Assembly: GCA_017625535.1 (NCBI GenBank)
Contig: JAGAKR010000021.1
Coordinates: 80,553 to 144,552 of the forward strand
Reading direction: 5' to 3'
Origin: Bacteroidales bacterium
GTDB lineage: Bacteria; Bacteroidota; Bacteroidia; Bacteroidales; UBA932
DNA: 64,000 bases
Every line of letters starts with the position of its first letter. Position 1 is the first letter of the stretch. Below the pieces are notes generated by a model, which was given only the letters and a program-made list of their open reading frames with translations, made no database searches and was not told the DNA's origin. A program made the translations under genes and the position numbers. Below are positions 26,993-35,768 of this stretch, piece after piece.

Positions 26993-28537
26993 ATGAGGAA
27001 CATTTTAGCCAAATCATTTCTATTGCCGCTAATGGTGGCCGTATTGTTTTCCTGCACACAGGAAAACAAGCTTCCCAAGATTGCAATTGCAGGAATAAAA
27101 ATTGAATCCAGCACTTTCTCCCCTGCAAGGAGTACAGAGGAGTCGTTCAATGTTGCAATAGGGGATGAGATTTTTGATATGATCCCTTACCTTAACGAAG
27201 GGCAGCCACTGAGGGAGAGGGCTGAGTGGGTACCTGCTCTGGTTGCACGAGCAACTCCGGGTGGTGCCGTAACAAGGGAGACATATGAGAAGTTTGTAAA
27301 CATAATTTTGGATTCCCTCAAGGCAAACCTCCCTTTGGATGGCCTTGTGTATGATATCCATGGTGCAATGAGTGTTGTGGGACTTGATGATCCCGAGGGT
27401 GATATGATAAAGAGGATAAGGGAAGTTATAGGGAATGATGTGGTTGTAACCACACCTATGGACCTCCACGGAAATGTATCCTGGACATTGGCAGAGAATT
27501 CTGATATGATCTGCTGTTACCGTATGGCTCCCCACGAGGATGCCTGGCAGACAAGGGAGAGGGCAGCCAGAATACTTATAGAGCGTCTGGAGAGCGGAAA
27601 AGGGAAACCGGAATTCAAAGCATATGTTCCGGTACCGATCCTGTTGCCGGGAGAGCAGACATCAACCCGTGTGGAACCTGCAAAATCGCTCTACGATCTT
27701 ACATATCCCGAGCGTGAAGGGGTGATTGACGCTTCAATCTGGATAGGCTATGCCTGGGCTGATGAGCCGCGCAACCACGCAGTTGTAATGGCTACCGGAG
27801 ATGACAGGGAGGCTGTTGTAAAAGCGGCAGAAGAGATTGCACAATACTTCTGGAGCGTACGCCACCAGTTTGATTTTGTGGCCCCTACAACTACTCTTGA
27901 GGAGTGTCTTGCAAATGCCCTTAAGAAGGATGCAAAAAGGCCTTACTACATAAGTGATACAGGAGACAACCCAACAGCCGGAGGTGCAGGAGATGTAACC
28001 TGGACACTCACCCAACTGCTTGCACGCAAGGAATTCCGCAATGCAGACGGGCCTGAACTCATATATGCTTCTCTTCCCGACAAAGATTTTGTGGCAAAAG
28101 CCAAGGAAGTTGGGATTGGCGGTAAAATTGATATGGTTGCTGGAGCGGAAGTTGATGACCGCTATGCACCCTCTGTGCGCCTGAAAGGTACCGTTACTGC
28201 AATATATGACCACCCTGTAAATTCAGAGGTGGCAGTAAAGGTGGGCAGCATTGATGTTATTGTAACGGAAATAAGGAAAGGATTCCACAAGGAGCACGAG
28301 TTTACAAAACTTGGACTCAATCCGCGCACTGCAGATATTGTTATGGTAAAAATAGGATATCTTGAACCTGAACTTTTCAATATGCAGGCAGACTGGATGA
28401 TGGCCCTTACCCTTGGAGGCGTTAACCAGGATCTTGCAGGATTGCCATATCAGAGGATAAACCGTCCTATGTATCCTATAGACAAGGATATGCCTGATCC
28501 TGACCTTTCAGCCAAGATGGTTCCTTTTGTAGATTAA
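26993..28537 (+). CDS. M81-family (MlrC-like) zinc metallopeptidase, lipoprotein
   Basis: A 514-residue exported lipoprotein (lipobox LFSC, Cys21) of the MlrC family, named for the peptidase that cleaves linearised microcystin. Residues matching the published zinc site are intact: Asp157 and His159 in MDLHGN, and His181 in APHED (22 residues later, the same spacing as in MlrC). The likely catalytic Glu38 is in IESSTF. The C-terminal domain has the PTAGGAGDVTWTL glycine-rich motif. I chose the start MRNILAK because the overlapping promoter at 26964-26971 excludes the start 20 codons upstream. Natural substrates of Bacteroidota members are unknown; cyclic or modified peptides are a guess. A paralog lies at 39374-40954. 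Confidence 0.88.
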   Translation: MRNILAKSFLLPLMVAVLFSCTQENKLPKIAIAGIKIESSTFSPARSTEESFNVAIGDEIFDMIPYLNEGQPLRERAEWVPALVARATPGGAVTRETYEKFVNIILDSLKANLPLDGLVYDIHGAMSVVGLDDPEGDMIKRIREVIGNDVVVTTPMDLHGNVSWTLAENSDMICCYRMAPHEDAWQTRERAARILIERLESGKGKPEFKAYVPVPILLPGEQTSTRVEPAKSLYDLTYPEREGVIDASIWIGYAWADEPRNHAVVMATGDDREAVVKAAEEIAQYFWSVRHQFDFVAPTTTLEECLANALKKDAKRPYYISDTGDNPTAGGAGDVTWTLTQLLARKEFRNADGPELIYASLPDKDFVAKAKEVGIGGKIDMVAGAEVDDRYAPSVRLKGTVTAIYDHPVNSEVAVKVGSIDVIVTEIRKGFHKEHEFTKLGLNPRTADIVMVKIGYLEPELFNMQADWMMALTLGGVNQDLAGLPYQRINRPMYPIDKDMPDPDLSAKMVPFVD

Positions 28538-28558
28538 TTTTCAGGAAGTTGACATTAC

Positions 28559-28602
28559 AAGAAAACCGGATCAATTATATAAAAGATTGACCCGGTTTTC
28601 TT
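28559..28602. terminator. Bidirectional terminator after the first M81 gene
   Basis: The stem AAGAAAACCGG-A-TCAAT pairs with ATTGA-C-CCGGTTTTCTT (one mismatch), and a T run follows on the plus strand. It lies between convergent stops. Confidence 0.8.
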
Positions 28603-28605
28603 TTC

Positions 28606-29589
28606 TTACATTATGTCTGCAGGATACTCTACCCCAACCTGCCTACGTATTTCATCCATTATTTCCAGGGTAATGATTGAGTTTTCAAAAGAATTGATTT
28701 CATGCTCAATCTGCTTTTTCTCAATCATATCCATAAAATCCCTTGCTTCATAAAAATAGTCGTTTCCACAATGGGCAGGAGAGACATCAATTGGATTTCC
28801 ACCCCTTTGTCTCAGAGTAAGAGTTCTTGGTATATTGATCTTCTCCATATATAAAGTCCCCTCCTCACCCTGCACTTCTGTAGGCAAATAGGAATCCGCA
28901 ACTTTGGAGTAAACCACCGTAGCCTCCATACCATTGCCATATTCAAAAACAACTGTACCTTGTGCATCCACACCTGTTTCCAATTTTGTCCCCACCGCCT
29001 TTATTGAAACCGGCCTGCCAAACAAAACAACCATAGGATAAATCGTATATATCCCTATATCTACCAAAGCCCCGTTGGAAAGCTCTCTCTTGAAGGCATT
29101 CTCTATAATTCCACTCTTATACTTGTCGTATCTGCTTGAATATTGGCAATAACTTGAAAAATACTTTCTTATCCTTCCAATTTGAGGAAGTCTCTCTCTA
29201 AGTTCAAGAAAATTTGGATTCAGCGTAGATATCATGGCCTCCATAAATGGCACCCCATATTTCTTTGCCTGCTCAATAACCATCCGTCCCTCCCTGGCAT
29301 TTGAGCACAGAGGTTTTTCACACAACACAGCTTTCCCGTTTCTTAGGAAAAAGAGAGATTGTTCTGCATGAATATAATTTGGAGTTGCAATATACACAGC
29401 ATCAATATGCTCAAGCATCTGTTCAAAAGTGGTAAATACTTTTTCAACACCATATTTTGCAGCAAAAGCAGTCCCTTTCTCACGTGTTCTGGAATATACG
29501 CACGAAATAGTGAATCTCGGATCCATCTTTGCTCCTGCTATAAACCAGTCAGAGATATTGTTTGTACCTATTATTCCAAATCTTACCAT
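28606..29589 (-). CDS. Gfo/Idh/MocA family oxidoreductase
   Basis: A 327-residue NAD(P)-dependent enzyme, probably cytoplasmic since no signal peptide is seen. The N-terminal Rossmann domain starts MVRFGIIGTNNISDWF, and the sugar-dehydrogenase motif CEKPLCSNARE (EKP) is at about 90-100. The C-terminal beta-sheet domain begins near residue 125. I chose this start because it begins the Rossmann strand directly; the longer frame runs through the hairpin at 29609-29653. The substrate is probably a sugar or cyclitol derivative but cannot be read. It shares direction with the transglutaminase gene but is separated from it by a terminator-like hairpin. Confidence 0.85.
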   Translation of the reverse strand: MVRFGIIGTNNISDWFIAGAKMDPRFTISCVYSRTREKGTAFAAKYGVEKVFTTFEQMLEHIDAVYIATPNYIHAEQSLFFLRNGKAVLCEKPLCSNAREGRMVIEQAKKYGVPFMEAMISTLNPNFLELRERLPQIGRIRKYFSSYCQYSSRYDKYKSGIIENAFKRELSNGALVDIGIYTIYPMVVLFGRPVSIKAVGTKLETGVDAQGTVVFEYGNGMEATVVYSKVADSYLPTEVQGEEGTLYMEKINIPRTLTLRQRGGNPIDVSPAHCGNDYFYEARDFMDMIEKKQIEHEINSFENSIITLEIMDEIRRQVGVEYPADIM

Positions 29590-29608
29590 ATTATCTGTTT
29601 TTAAAACA

Positions 29609-29653
29609 GAGGGTAACCCAAAAGGATAAATTCTTATCTTTTGAGTTACCCTC
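29609..29653 (-). terminator. Long hairpin between the transglutaminase and Gfo/Idh genes
   Basis: About 20 paired positions (GAGGGTAAC-C-CAAAAGGATAA against TTATCTTTTG-A-GTTACCCTC, one mismatch and one bulged G), loop ATTC. On the minus strand it is followed by CTGTTTTAAAA. It probably ends the susC-susD-peptidase-transglutaminase transcript. Confidence 0.65.
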
Positions 29654-29676
29654 ACCGTAACCTTTAACCTAAAATT

Positions 29677-32460
29677 TTATTTATGTATAGGCAGATTCAA
29701 TTTTGAGATTGTCTCAGGCACACCTATGTTATAGCCCACAGACTGATAATAAATATTCCCAAATGAATCTGCAACTACCACTACAGGTAATCTGGCCTGC
29801 AAATCTGTTGTTGCCAGTGATCTCTCCAATCCTTTAAGCACTACATTCTGTGAATCAAAACCATAGTTGATCTTGTCATTCAGGCCATAATTCTGTTTAA
29901 AGAAAAAGTCTGTTTTCTCTTTATCATTGAACATAATGAGGATTGGAATTGCTATATCATCATCCTTGGATGTAAGTTCCCTTATAAAATGCTGGGAAGG
30001 CTCCTTTGTAGGCTCAATAAATGCCAATACGAAGAAATTCCTGCCAACAGTATTAAGGATAGATGTCACTTCATCTGATGGATTGCTGTCCTTATCAGAA
30101 TACCTCCATTCAGCATCCATACTTCCTATTACAACCAGCTCATCCTTCTCTACAGGATACCATTCAACTGTAATATCGGTTGTAGTATTAGGCTCTACAG
30201 TAAAAGTCATCGTCCTTGCCAACATAGAGCCGTCAGCAGCACGTATACTTGTGAGAATCCTATAGTATCCCGGTTCTACATTCATTACGGAAACATCGGA
30301 ATCACCTTGTCTCTGAGTGCCTCTACCCATGCCAAAACCACCTGCAAATCCATAAGAATCACCTTGCCACTTCTGCAACAGATATCTTCTGCCGGCAGCT
30401 TTGCCCTCAGGGTCACTGATTCTCAAAACTGCATTTGCTTCACTTTGGGAAGCAGGCAAAGGTTTGGATATCTTCAAAGGGAAAATCTCCCATTTTCCTA
30501 CCGACAAATACTGGATTTCCTGAGTCTGGTTATTCATTCTTGCCGGAATACCTGCCGTATTGAACAAAGCCCTTGCATACACAACATAATTACGGCTGTC
30601 CGCCATTCCGAATTCAGCTATTGAAGCTGGCGTCATATAGAAATTCCTTGGATTGAACCTGGAGTCATCAACAATTACCACCTTATCCAAAGCCTTGTTT
30701 ATGGCATCCAATGTCTGTACGTTTGCACCCGGCTCACTCATGCCGCACGCAACCAGCTCATTCCATAGCTTCTCCTTGAATGCAACCGGCAACTCATTTG
30801 AAAATCTAGGGTTCAGTACAGTCTGCACAAACATAGGATTATCAGCATCATATACACTGCCCAGTTTGAGCACGCCATTGAGATAATCCTGGAATCCGGC
30901 AGTAGTAATCTCCTGTATATCCTTAACTCTAATCACCTTCAACAGTTGTACTGCAAGATTGAGGTTGGAGCCATCCACTGAAAGCAGGAAATTCTCTACA
31001 TTCTCACCACCGCTGAGTGTCTGCATCATCAGATTTGTCAAATCCTTCTCAAACTTACTGCTCATACCTTTGTCAACCATACTCTTGCTGAATGCCGAAG
31101 CTTTCTCCTCAGAATTGAATTTGAAGGTTGCAGTATGTGCCAATCTGATGGAATCATCTTCAGCACACTTGGCATCATGCTCTTTCTGCATCTCCTCACT
31201 GAGCGCCTTAGGGAATCTGGTTTCGGCAGGAGGGGTAACCCTGTAATCTGCAATCGCAAACTTATCCTTTCCATTACCTTTTCTCTGATCTCCATCCAAT
31301 ACTACAACAAGTTCATCTGTATCTGGAACTCTAAGCTCCTCAGCTTTGTAGAACTCATTGCCATTGGCATCTTTGAAATACACCTCAATTATAAAGGTTC
31401 CTAATCCAGTTGTAAGGTAAGCAATACCCTTTTCATCTGTAATTCTCTCAACCATAGGGCTTAAAGAATTACCATTAATGATATTGAATGAAACGGCTGC
31501 CCCCTCAACAGGTTTGCTGCCGGTATCCACAACTTTAACAACAGCTTTCTTCACCGGTGCATACGTTGCAGTACTGCTTATTTCAGTAAACAGATCGCTC
31601 TGAGAAATAATCTCTCCCTTTATTTGGGTATCTTCAGACGGCACCACAGGACCATAAGCATAAGTATTCACCAACATAGCTCTGGATGCAGACGCGGTAA
31701 ACCAGCCTCTATCCAAAAGTGGTTCAGGCTCACATGCCCCTAAATAGTACCATGTTCCATCAACCCATACTTCAACCCATGCATGATTTGAATTGGTATG
31801 TGCCCAACGCGGAACATAAACCTGACGGGCCGGAATACCCATACTCCTCAAAGCTGCGACAGCCACAGTAGACTCCTCACCACATCTTCCATATGCCCTC
31901 AGTGCAGTTTGGGCAGGAGGGGTTGTCCTTCCGTCTGTAGGTGTGTAGACAATTTTCTCCCTACACCAGTGATTTATCTCAATCACTGCATCATACATGG
32001 ACAAATCCTTAACTCTTGGATACAGTTCATTGTAGAAGATCTCACGTGCATTGTCCAATGTCTCATTATTCACCCTTGGAGGAAGTACAAAATGTCTGAA
32101 CAAATCATCACTGACACTTTCACCCCAAGGCATATCCTTTGTCTTGTGCGCATAACGGACAATATTCACAAAGTACTCAAATGAGTTCTCTGCCATATCA
32201 TTCACCGGCATATATGCATACAAGAACTTGAGACTCTCAATTTCGTCGGAAGTAAGATTATACTTATTTGTTCTTCCTGACAGTTCATTCTGCAGTTCCT
32301 CCGCCAATGCAAACGCTCCAGATAATGGCTCCCCACCTTTGAGCACCTCAATCTTATTATCCAAATCTGATTGTACCTGAACTGTATAATCCGAACCTCC
32401 TGTACATGCCGACAACATCAGCAACAATACAGGAAATATCCACAAAAATCTATTCTTCAT
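29677..32460 (-). CDS. Transglutaminase-like lipoprotein with C-terminal thioredoxin-like domain lacking cysteines
   Basis: A 927-residue surface or periplasmic lipoprotein (lipobox LSAC, Cys19). The transglutaminase-like core (about 150-250) has Cys193 in AYGRCGEES and His226 in NSNHAWVEVW. The third position falls in LGACEPEP, where Glu or Asp completes the site. A beta-sandwich domain (about 305-395) resembles a carboxypeptidase-regulatory repeat, a long helical middle spans about 410-620, and the last about 150 residues look like a thioredoxin fold (FFVLAFIEPTKEPSQHF ... LPVVVVADSFGNIYY) without CXXC. Such enzymes can cross-link or hydrolyse amide bonds; which applies is unknown. It starts 4 bases after the peptidase-like gene, in the susCD operon. 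Confidence 0.75.
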   Translation of the reverse strand: MKNRFLWIFPVLLLMLSACTGGSDYTVQVQSDLDNKIEVLKGGEPLSGAFALAEELQNELSGRTNKYNLTSDEIESLKFLYAYMPVNDMAENSFEYFVNIVRYAHKTKDMPWGESVSDDLFRHFVLPPRVNNETLDNAREIFYNELYPRVKDLSMYDAVIEINHWCREKIVYTPTDGRTTPPAQTALRAYGRCGEESTVAVAALRSMGIPARQVYVPRWAHTNSNHAWVEVWVDGTWYYLGACEPEPLLDRGWFTASASRAMLVNTYAYGPVVPSEDTQIKGEIISQSDLFTEISSTATYAPVKKAVVKVVDTGSKPVEGAAVSFNIINGNSLSPMVERITDEKGIAYLTTGLGTFIIEVYFKDANGNEFYKAEELRVPDTDELVVVLDGDQRKGNGKDKFAIADYRVTPPAETRFPKALSEEMQKEHDAKCAEDDSIRLAHTATFKFNSEEKASAFSKSMVDKGMSSKFEKDLTNLMMQTLSGGENVENFLLSVDGSNLNLAVQLLKVIRVKDIQEITTAGFQDYLNGVLKLGSVYDADNPMFVQTVLNPRFSNELPVAFKEKLWNELVACGMSEPGANVQTLDAINKALDKVVIVDDSRFNPRNFYMTPASIAEFGMADSRNYVVYARALFNTAGIPARMNNQTQEIQYLSVGKWEIFPLKISKPLPASQSEANAVLRISDPEGKAAGRRYLLQKWQGDSYGFAGGFGMGRGTQRQGDSDVSVMNVEPGYYRILTSIRAADGSMLARTMTFTVEPNTTTDITVEWYPVEKDELVVIGSMDAEWRYSDKDSNPSDEVTSILNTVGRNFFVLAFIEPTKEPSQHFIRELTSKDDDIAIPILIMFNDKEKTDFFFKQNYGLNDKINYGFDSQNVVLKGLERSLATTDLQARLPVVVVADSFGNIYYQSVGYNIGVPETISKLNLPIHK

Positions 32461-32464
32461 AATA

Positions 32465-33970
32465 CTAATCTATATCCAAAACTATTGTATAAGTATTATT
32501 AGGACGTAACCTGTTACCATATATTAAGATAAAGTTCTCATCCAAAGCCACTTTCCAGCGCTGCCCTTCTGCAAGTCTAGGATTGTTCAACCTCTCCTTA
32601 AAGAAATGACTGAATGGGATATCCAATACGTGAACCTGCTTGAACCTGTCACCGGCTATCTTATCCGGACTGAAATATACGCCAGTCTTAATGGTAATTG
32701 TACACTTCTTGCCCTCAATCTTTGTATCTACAGTAAAATCATTCTCCTCCTCTATTGTATCAAGTCTCACATTCCATTTAGGGTCACCATAGAAAGCCAC
32801 AACATCCCTGTCGTGCCAGAAACCGAGCTGATCCATTGTAGGCTTACCTTTTATCTCTTTCTCTATCCTGGCCATTGCATTCTTGCGTCCTTCTCTCTCC
32901 CCATGAGGATATGGTTCGTCAACAAGAGCAGGATACCACTCATTCATCTGATACAGCATATCCTGTACATTCATGTAGAATGCCTCTGCAACAGTATATC
33001 TGCCCGGAGTTGTTACAAGATATTTCAATCCGCCCCAACCATTTCTTCCATGCCATGTAGTTACAACATATCCAACATAAGTTGCGACATTGGCACTGTT
33101 CATCCATGCTATTGCCATACTGTTCTTTGTACTGTCTATATTACCTATCAGACAATTGCCTATAGGCAAATATACTCTCCTCTTTCCAGACTCCACCAAG
33201 AACTTGTCTCCCTCAGGGAATTGTGCATACAATTTACCCTCTTTTGCCCTGATAAATCCGGCAGAAAAAGGCATCTCCAATGCTGTTTCCGAACCATGCG
33301 ATGCTGTAATCACAACATCGGGGTCAATTTTTGCATAAGCATCGTAGAACAAAGGGAGCAGGTTAGGCACCTTGCCGTCTCTACGGAATCTGGTTGCCTC
33401 TATCTGCTGAGGATTAAGCGAATATTTGGTTGTCTTGTTTTCCCACGGCATCTTGTAACCATAAATTCCCTTATTCTGATCATCCATATAGAAGTAAGAA
33501 TCAAACCACTTTCCATCATCTGTCTCCATTATGGTAGAGACACAGCTCTTCATCAAAAGAGGCTCTGTACTGTTCTTAACCATTCGCATGGCATTCTCAT
33601 GATCATAGCCGGTAATTATACCCCACAAGAAATCTGCATAAATATCATCATCTATGGTTCTTGAGAACAGATTCAAATCTATAATGTACTGTCTGAAGAG
33701 GTTTTCGGGTTTTTCAACTATACCTACATACCTCGGATTATATTTCTGAATCTCTTTCAACAGTTCATTCGGGTGGTTCTTGTAATATATTACAGGAGCA
33801 TCCCCGTGTTTCCTGGAAAGTTCAAGGGCTACCTTGTTCCAGAGTGTATCCTGCTGCACAGAAGTTCCGGCAATTACCAGATACTCATTGGCTTTCGCTT
33901 CCTGTGCATAAGAAAGCCGGCTGCAGCATATAGCTGCAGCTAGCAATATGAATAATTTAAATTTTCTCAT
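32465..33970 (-). CDS. Exported protein with gingipain/caspase-like fold signature, putative cysteine peptidase
   Basis: A 501-residue protein with a signal peptide (1-22, ending LSYAQ). I recognise no exact family. The middle shows an order typical of clan CD (gingipain C25-like) enzymes: a YADF ... GYDHENAMRMV segment, then a strand and His225-Gly in VVITASHGSE, then Cys273 in YLPIGNCLIGN, then AIAWMNSANVATYVGYV, which resembles the alpha-helix and strand after the gingipain cysteine. The catalytic role of His225 and Cys273 is inference. The C-terminal about 100 residues look like a beta-sandwich. The start MRKFKLF overlaps the susD stop by one base (TAATG), suggesting coupled translation; an ATG two codons earlier also exists. 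The transglutaminase gene follows after 4 bases. Confidence 0.5.
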   Translation of the reverse strand: MRKFKLFILLAAAICCSRLSYAQEAKANEYLVIAGTSVQQDTLWNKVALELSRKHGDAPVIYYKNHPNELLKEIQKYNPRYVGIVEKPENLFRQYIIDLNLFSRTIDDDIYADFLWGIITGYDHENAMRMVKNSTEPLLMKSCVSTIMETDDGKWFDSYFYMDDQNKGIYGYKMPWENKTTKYSLNPQQIEATRFRRDGKVPNLLPLFYDAYAKIDPDVVITASHGSETALEMPFSAGFIRAKEGKLYAQFPEGDKFLVESGKRRVYLPIGNCLIGNIDSTKNSMAIAWMNSANVATYVGYVVTTWHGRNGWGGLKYLVTTPGRYTVAEAFYMNVQDMLYQMNEWYPALVDEPYPHGEREGRKNAMARIEKEIKGKPTMDQLGFWHDRDVVAFYGDPKWNVRLDTIEEENDFTVDTKIEGKKCTITIKTGVYFSPDKIAGDRFKQVHVLDIPFSHFFKERLNNPRLAEGQRWKVALDENFILIYGNRLRPNNTYTIVLDID

Positions 33971-35718
33971 TACCATCCAGCATTTTGAGTAAGATCAATA
34001 CCTTTGTCTTTGTACAGTATTATCTCATCCTGAGGAATTGGATCCAGATAATATTTATCCTCAAACTTTCTTGAATACTGAGAATGTGTATTAATATAAT
34101 TATCTGCATTCAGGTTCTTCTCATAACCTGCAGGAGCCTTCTCCATCCAGGCACCCAACATTACATCAGGATTAAGCTCTGTATCCATATACTCACCTTT
34201 TGCCCAACGGTCAATATCAAGATGTCTCAAATACACCCAACCTAAAAGCTCAGCTCTTCTTTCTCTTCTGATTTCCCAAAGGATAGGAGACACTATACCT
34301 CCTTTAGTTGCAGACTCCAATGAAGAAGTTCTCTTTGGATCATTAATCTCAACTCCGCTTGCCATAGCACCATCTGTACCGGAAAGTTCCAATTTAGCCA
34401 CACCTGCCCTTTCCCTGAGTTTGTTTATGGTATTGTCCAAATCTGTCTGGGTAAGTGTTCCCAACTCAGCTTTGGCCTCTGCCAAAATCAAATATATCTC
34501 AGAAATTGTGTATATAGGTGCATCAGTATGGTTTCTGTTCTCTGTTGTTACATCAGGATGTTTCTTATCTACTGCAGGATTATCATAGAATGATGATACA
34601 TAACCTGTAGAAGAAACAAGGATGTCATAAATTGGCTGTCCGTAGTAACCTATCTCATCAAATATCATATCCACAAGTCTGATATCCCTATTGGCCTTTA
34701 CGTTGGCAATACCTTTGTCACCCATGTACAAAGGGGACTGTGAAATTGGAAGACCATCTGAACATACGAAACTCTCCACAGTATATTTGGTAGGTCCGCA
34801 AATCTCAGGAGCCGAACAGTGGGTATGAGCCTGAAGATAGTGGCACATAATATTTGGCTCGTAACGTTTGTAAAGTATCATTTCAGGATTACCTGCCAAA
34901 TCATCAGATATCCATTTTGATTTATAGTTATCTGCAAGGCTGAATTTACCGCTTGAGATCAATGCCTCTGCAGCGGTTACCGCCTGCTGGAGGTAAGTAT
35001 TATAATCACCCAGAGAATGATACTTTCTGAAAGTTCCCTCAAACAAAGCCACACGGGCCAAAAGTGCGTACGCACTATACTTGTTGATAGCATCAGCTCC
35101 GTCACTTGCTTTCATTGATGTTGCAGCCTCATTGAGGTCCTTAATAATCTGATCCGCTACAGTCTTCCTGTCAGATCTAGGAAGATAAATTTCCTCCGCT
35201 GCATCAGGGCTTGTATACGACAAAGGCATAGGAACACCACCCCAAGAGCTCAACAATGAAAAATAGTTCATGGCACGGAAAAATTTACCAACTCCAAGCC
35301 AATGGTTTCTTGCATCTTCTGTAAGGCTTTCCATCTCTGAAACCCTTGTTATCATAAGATTTGCCCTTCTGATATTGCTATAATAAGACTCCCACATACT
35401 ATTAGAAGTATACACTCCAGAAGGGAAACCCAAGAATGTGTAATGCAGCAAATCCTCAGAGAACTTCATTTCATAACTGTTGTTCCCAAGAGTCTGCCAA
35501 TAGAACTCTCCATATGTACCACGTCCGTAGCCGTAGAACATATTATAGAAGTTCCATGAGAATGCTCTCACATTTGCTTCAGATGTCCAGTAATTGTTAT
35601 CTGTAAAATCTGTCAATGGCGGTTTTGTCAGAAAATCGCTGCAACTGGTAGCAACTATAGAGACAAACAGCAGAGCAAAAACCGCCTTCCTTATTGTATT
35701 GTTTATAATTGTTTTCAT
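33970..35718 (-). CDS. SusD/RagB family nutrient-binding outer-membrane lipoprotein
   Basis: A 582-residue surface lipoprotein (lipobox VATSC, Cys about 26, then SDFLTKPPLTDF). SusD proteins cap the SusC barrel and bind the ligand. The TPR-type helical scaffold and the C-terminal block with EIRRERRAELLGWVYLRHLDIDRW (WEIRRERRAEL, LRHLDIDRW) are typical. I chose the start MKTIIN over one three residues earlier. It follows susC by 50 bases and overlaps the next gene by one base. Ligand type is not readable; the partners suggest peptides rather than glycans (inference). Confidence 0.93.
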   Translation of the reverse strand: MKTIINNTIRKAVFALLFVSIVATSCSDFLTKPPLTDFTDNNYWTSEANVRAFSWNFYNMFYGYGRGTYGEFYWQTLGNNSYEMKFSEDLLHYTFLGFPSGVYTSNSMWESYYSNIRRANLMITRVSEMESLTEDARNHWLGVGKFFRAMNYFSLLSSWGGVPMPLSYTSPDAAEEIYLPRSDRKTVADQIIKDLNEAATSMKASDGADAINKYSAYALLARVALFEGTFRKYHSLGDYNTYLQQAVTAAEALISSGKFSLADNYKSKWISDDLAGNPEMILYKRYEPNIMCHYLQAHTHCSAPEICGPTKYTVESFVCSDGLPISQSPLYMGDKGIANVKANRDIRLVDMIFDEIGYYGQPIYDILVSSTGYVSSFYDNPAVDKKHPDVTTENRNHTDAPIYTISEIYLILAEAKAELGTLTQTDLDNTINKLRERAGVAKLELSGTDGAMASGVEINDPKRTSSLESATKGGIVSPILWEIRRERRAELLGWVYLRHLDIDRWAKGEYMDTELNPDVMLGAWMEKAPAGYEKNLNADNYINTHSQYSRKFEDKYYLDPIPQDEIILYKDKGIDLTQNAGW

Positions 35719-35768
35719 AATCTGCATCTAATTAAATTAAAATCTTCAGTAAGCTCATATAATACAGC

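Noticed and set aside
32606-33664. A 352-codon plus-strand open frame opposite the putative cysteine peptidase
   Set aside because: It is antisense to a signal-peptide-bearing gene in a tight operon. The translation is Cys/His/Ile-rich with no domain pattern or promoter of its own.
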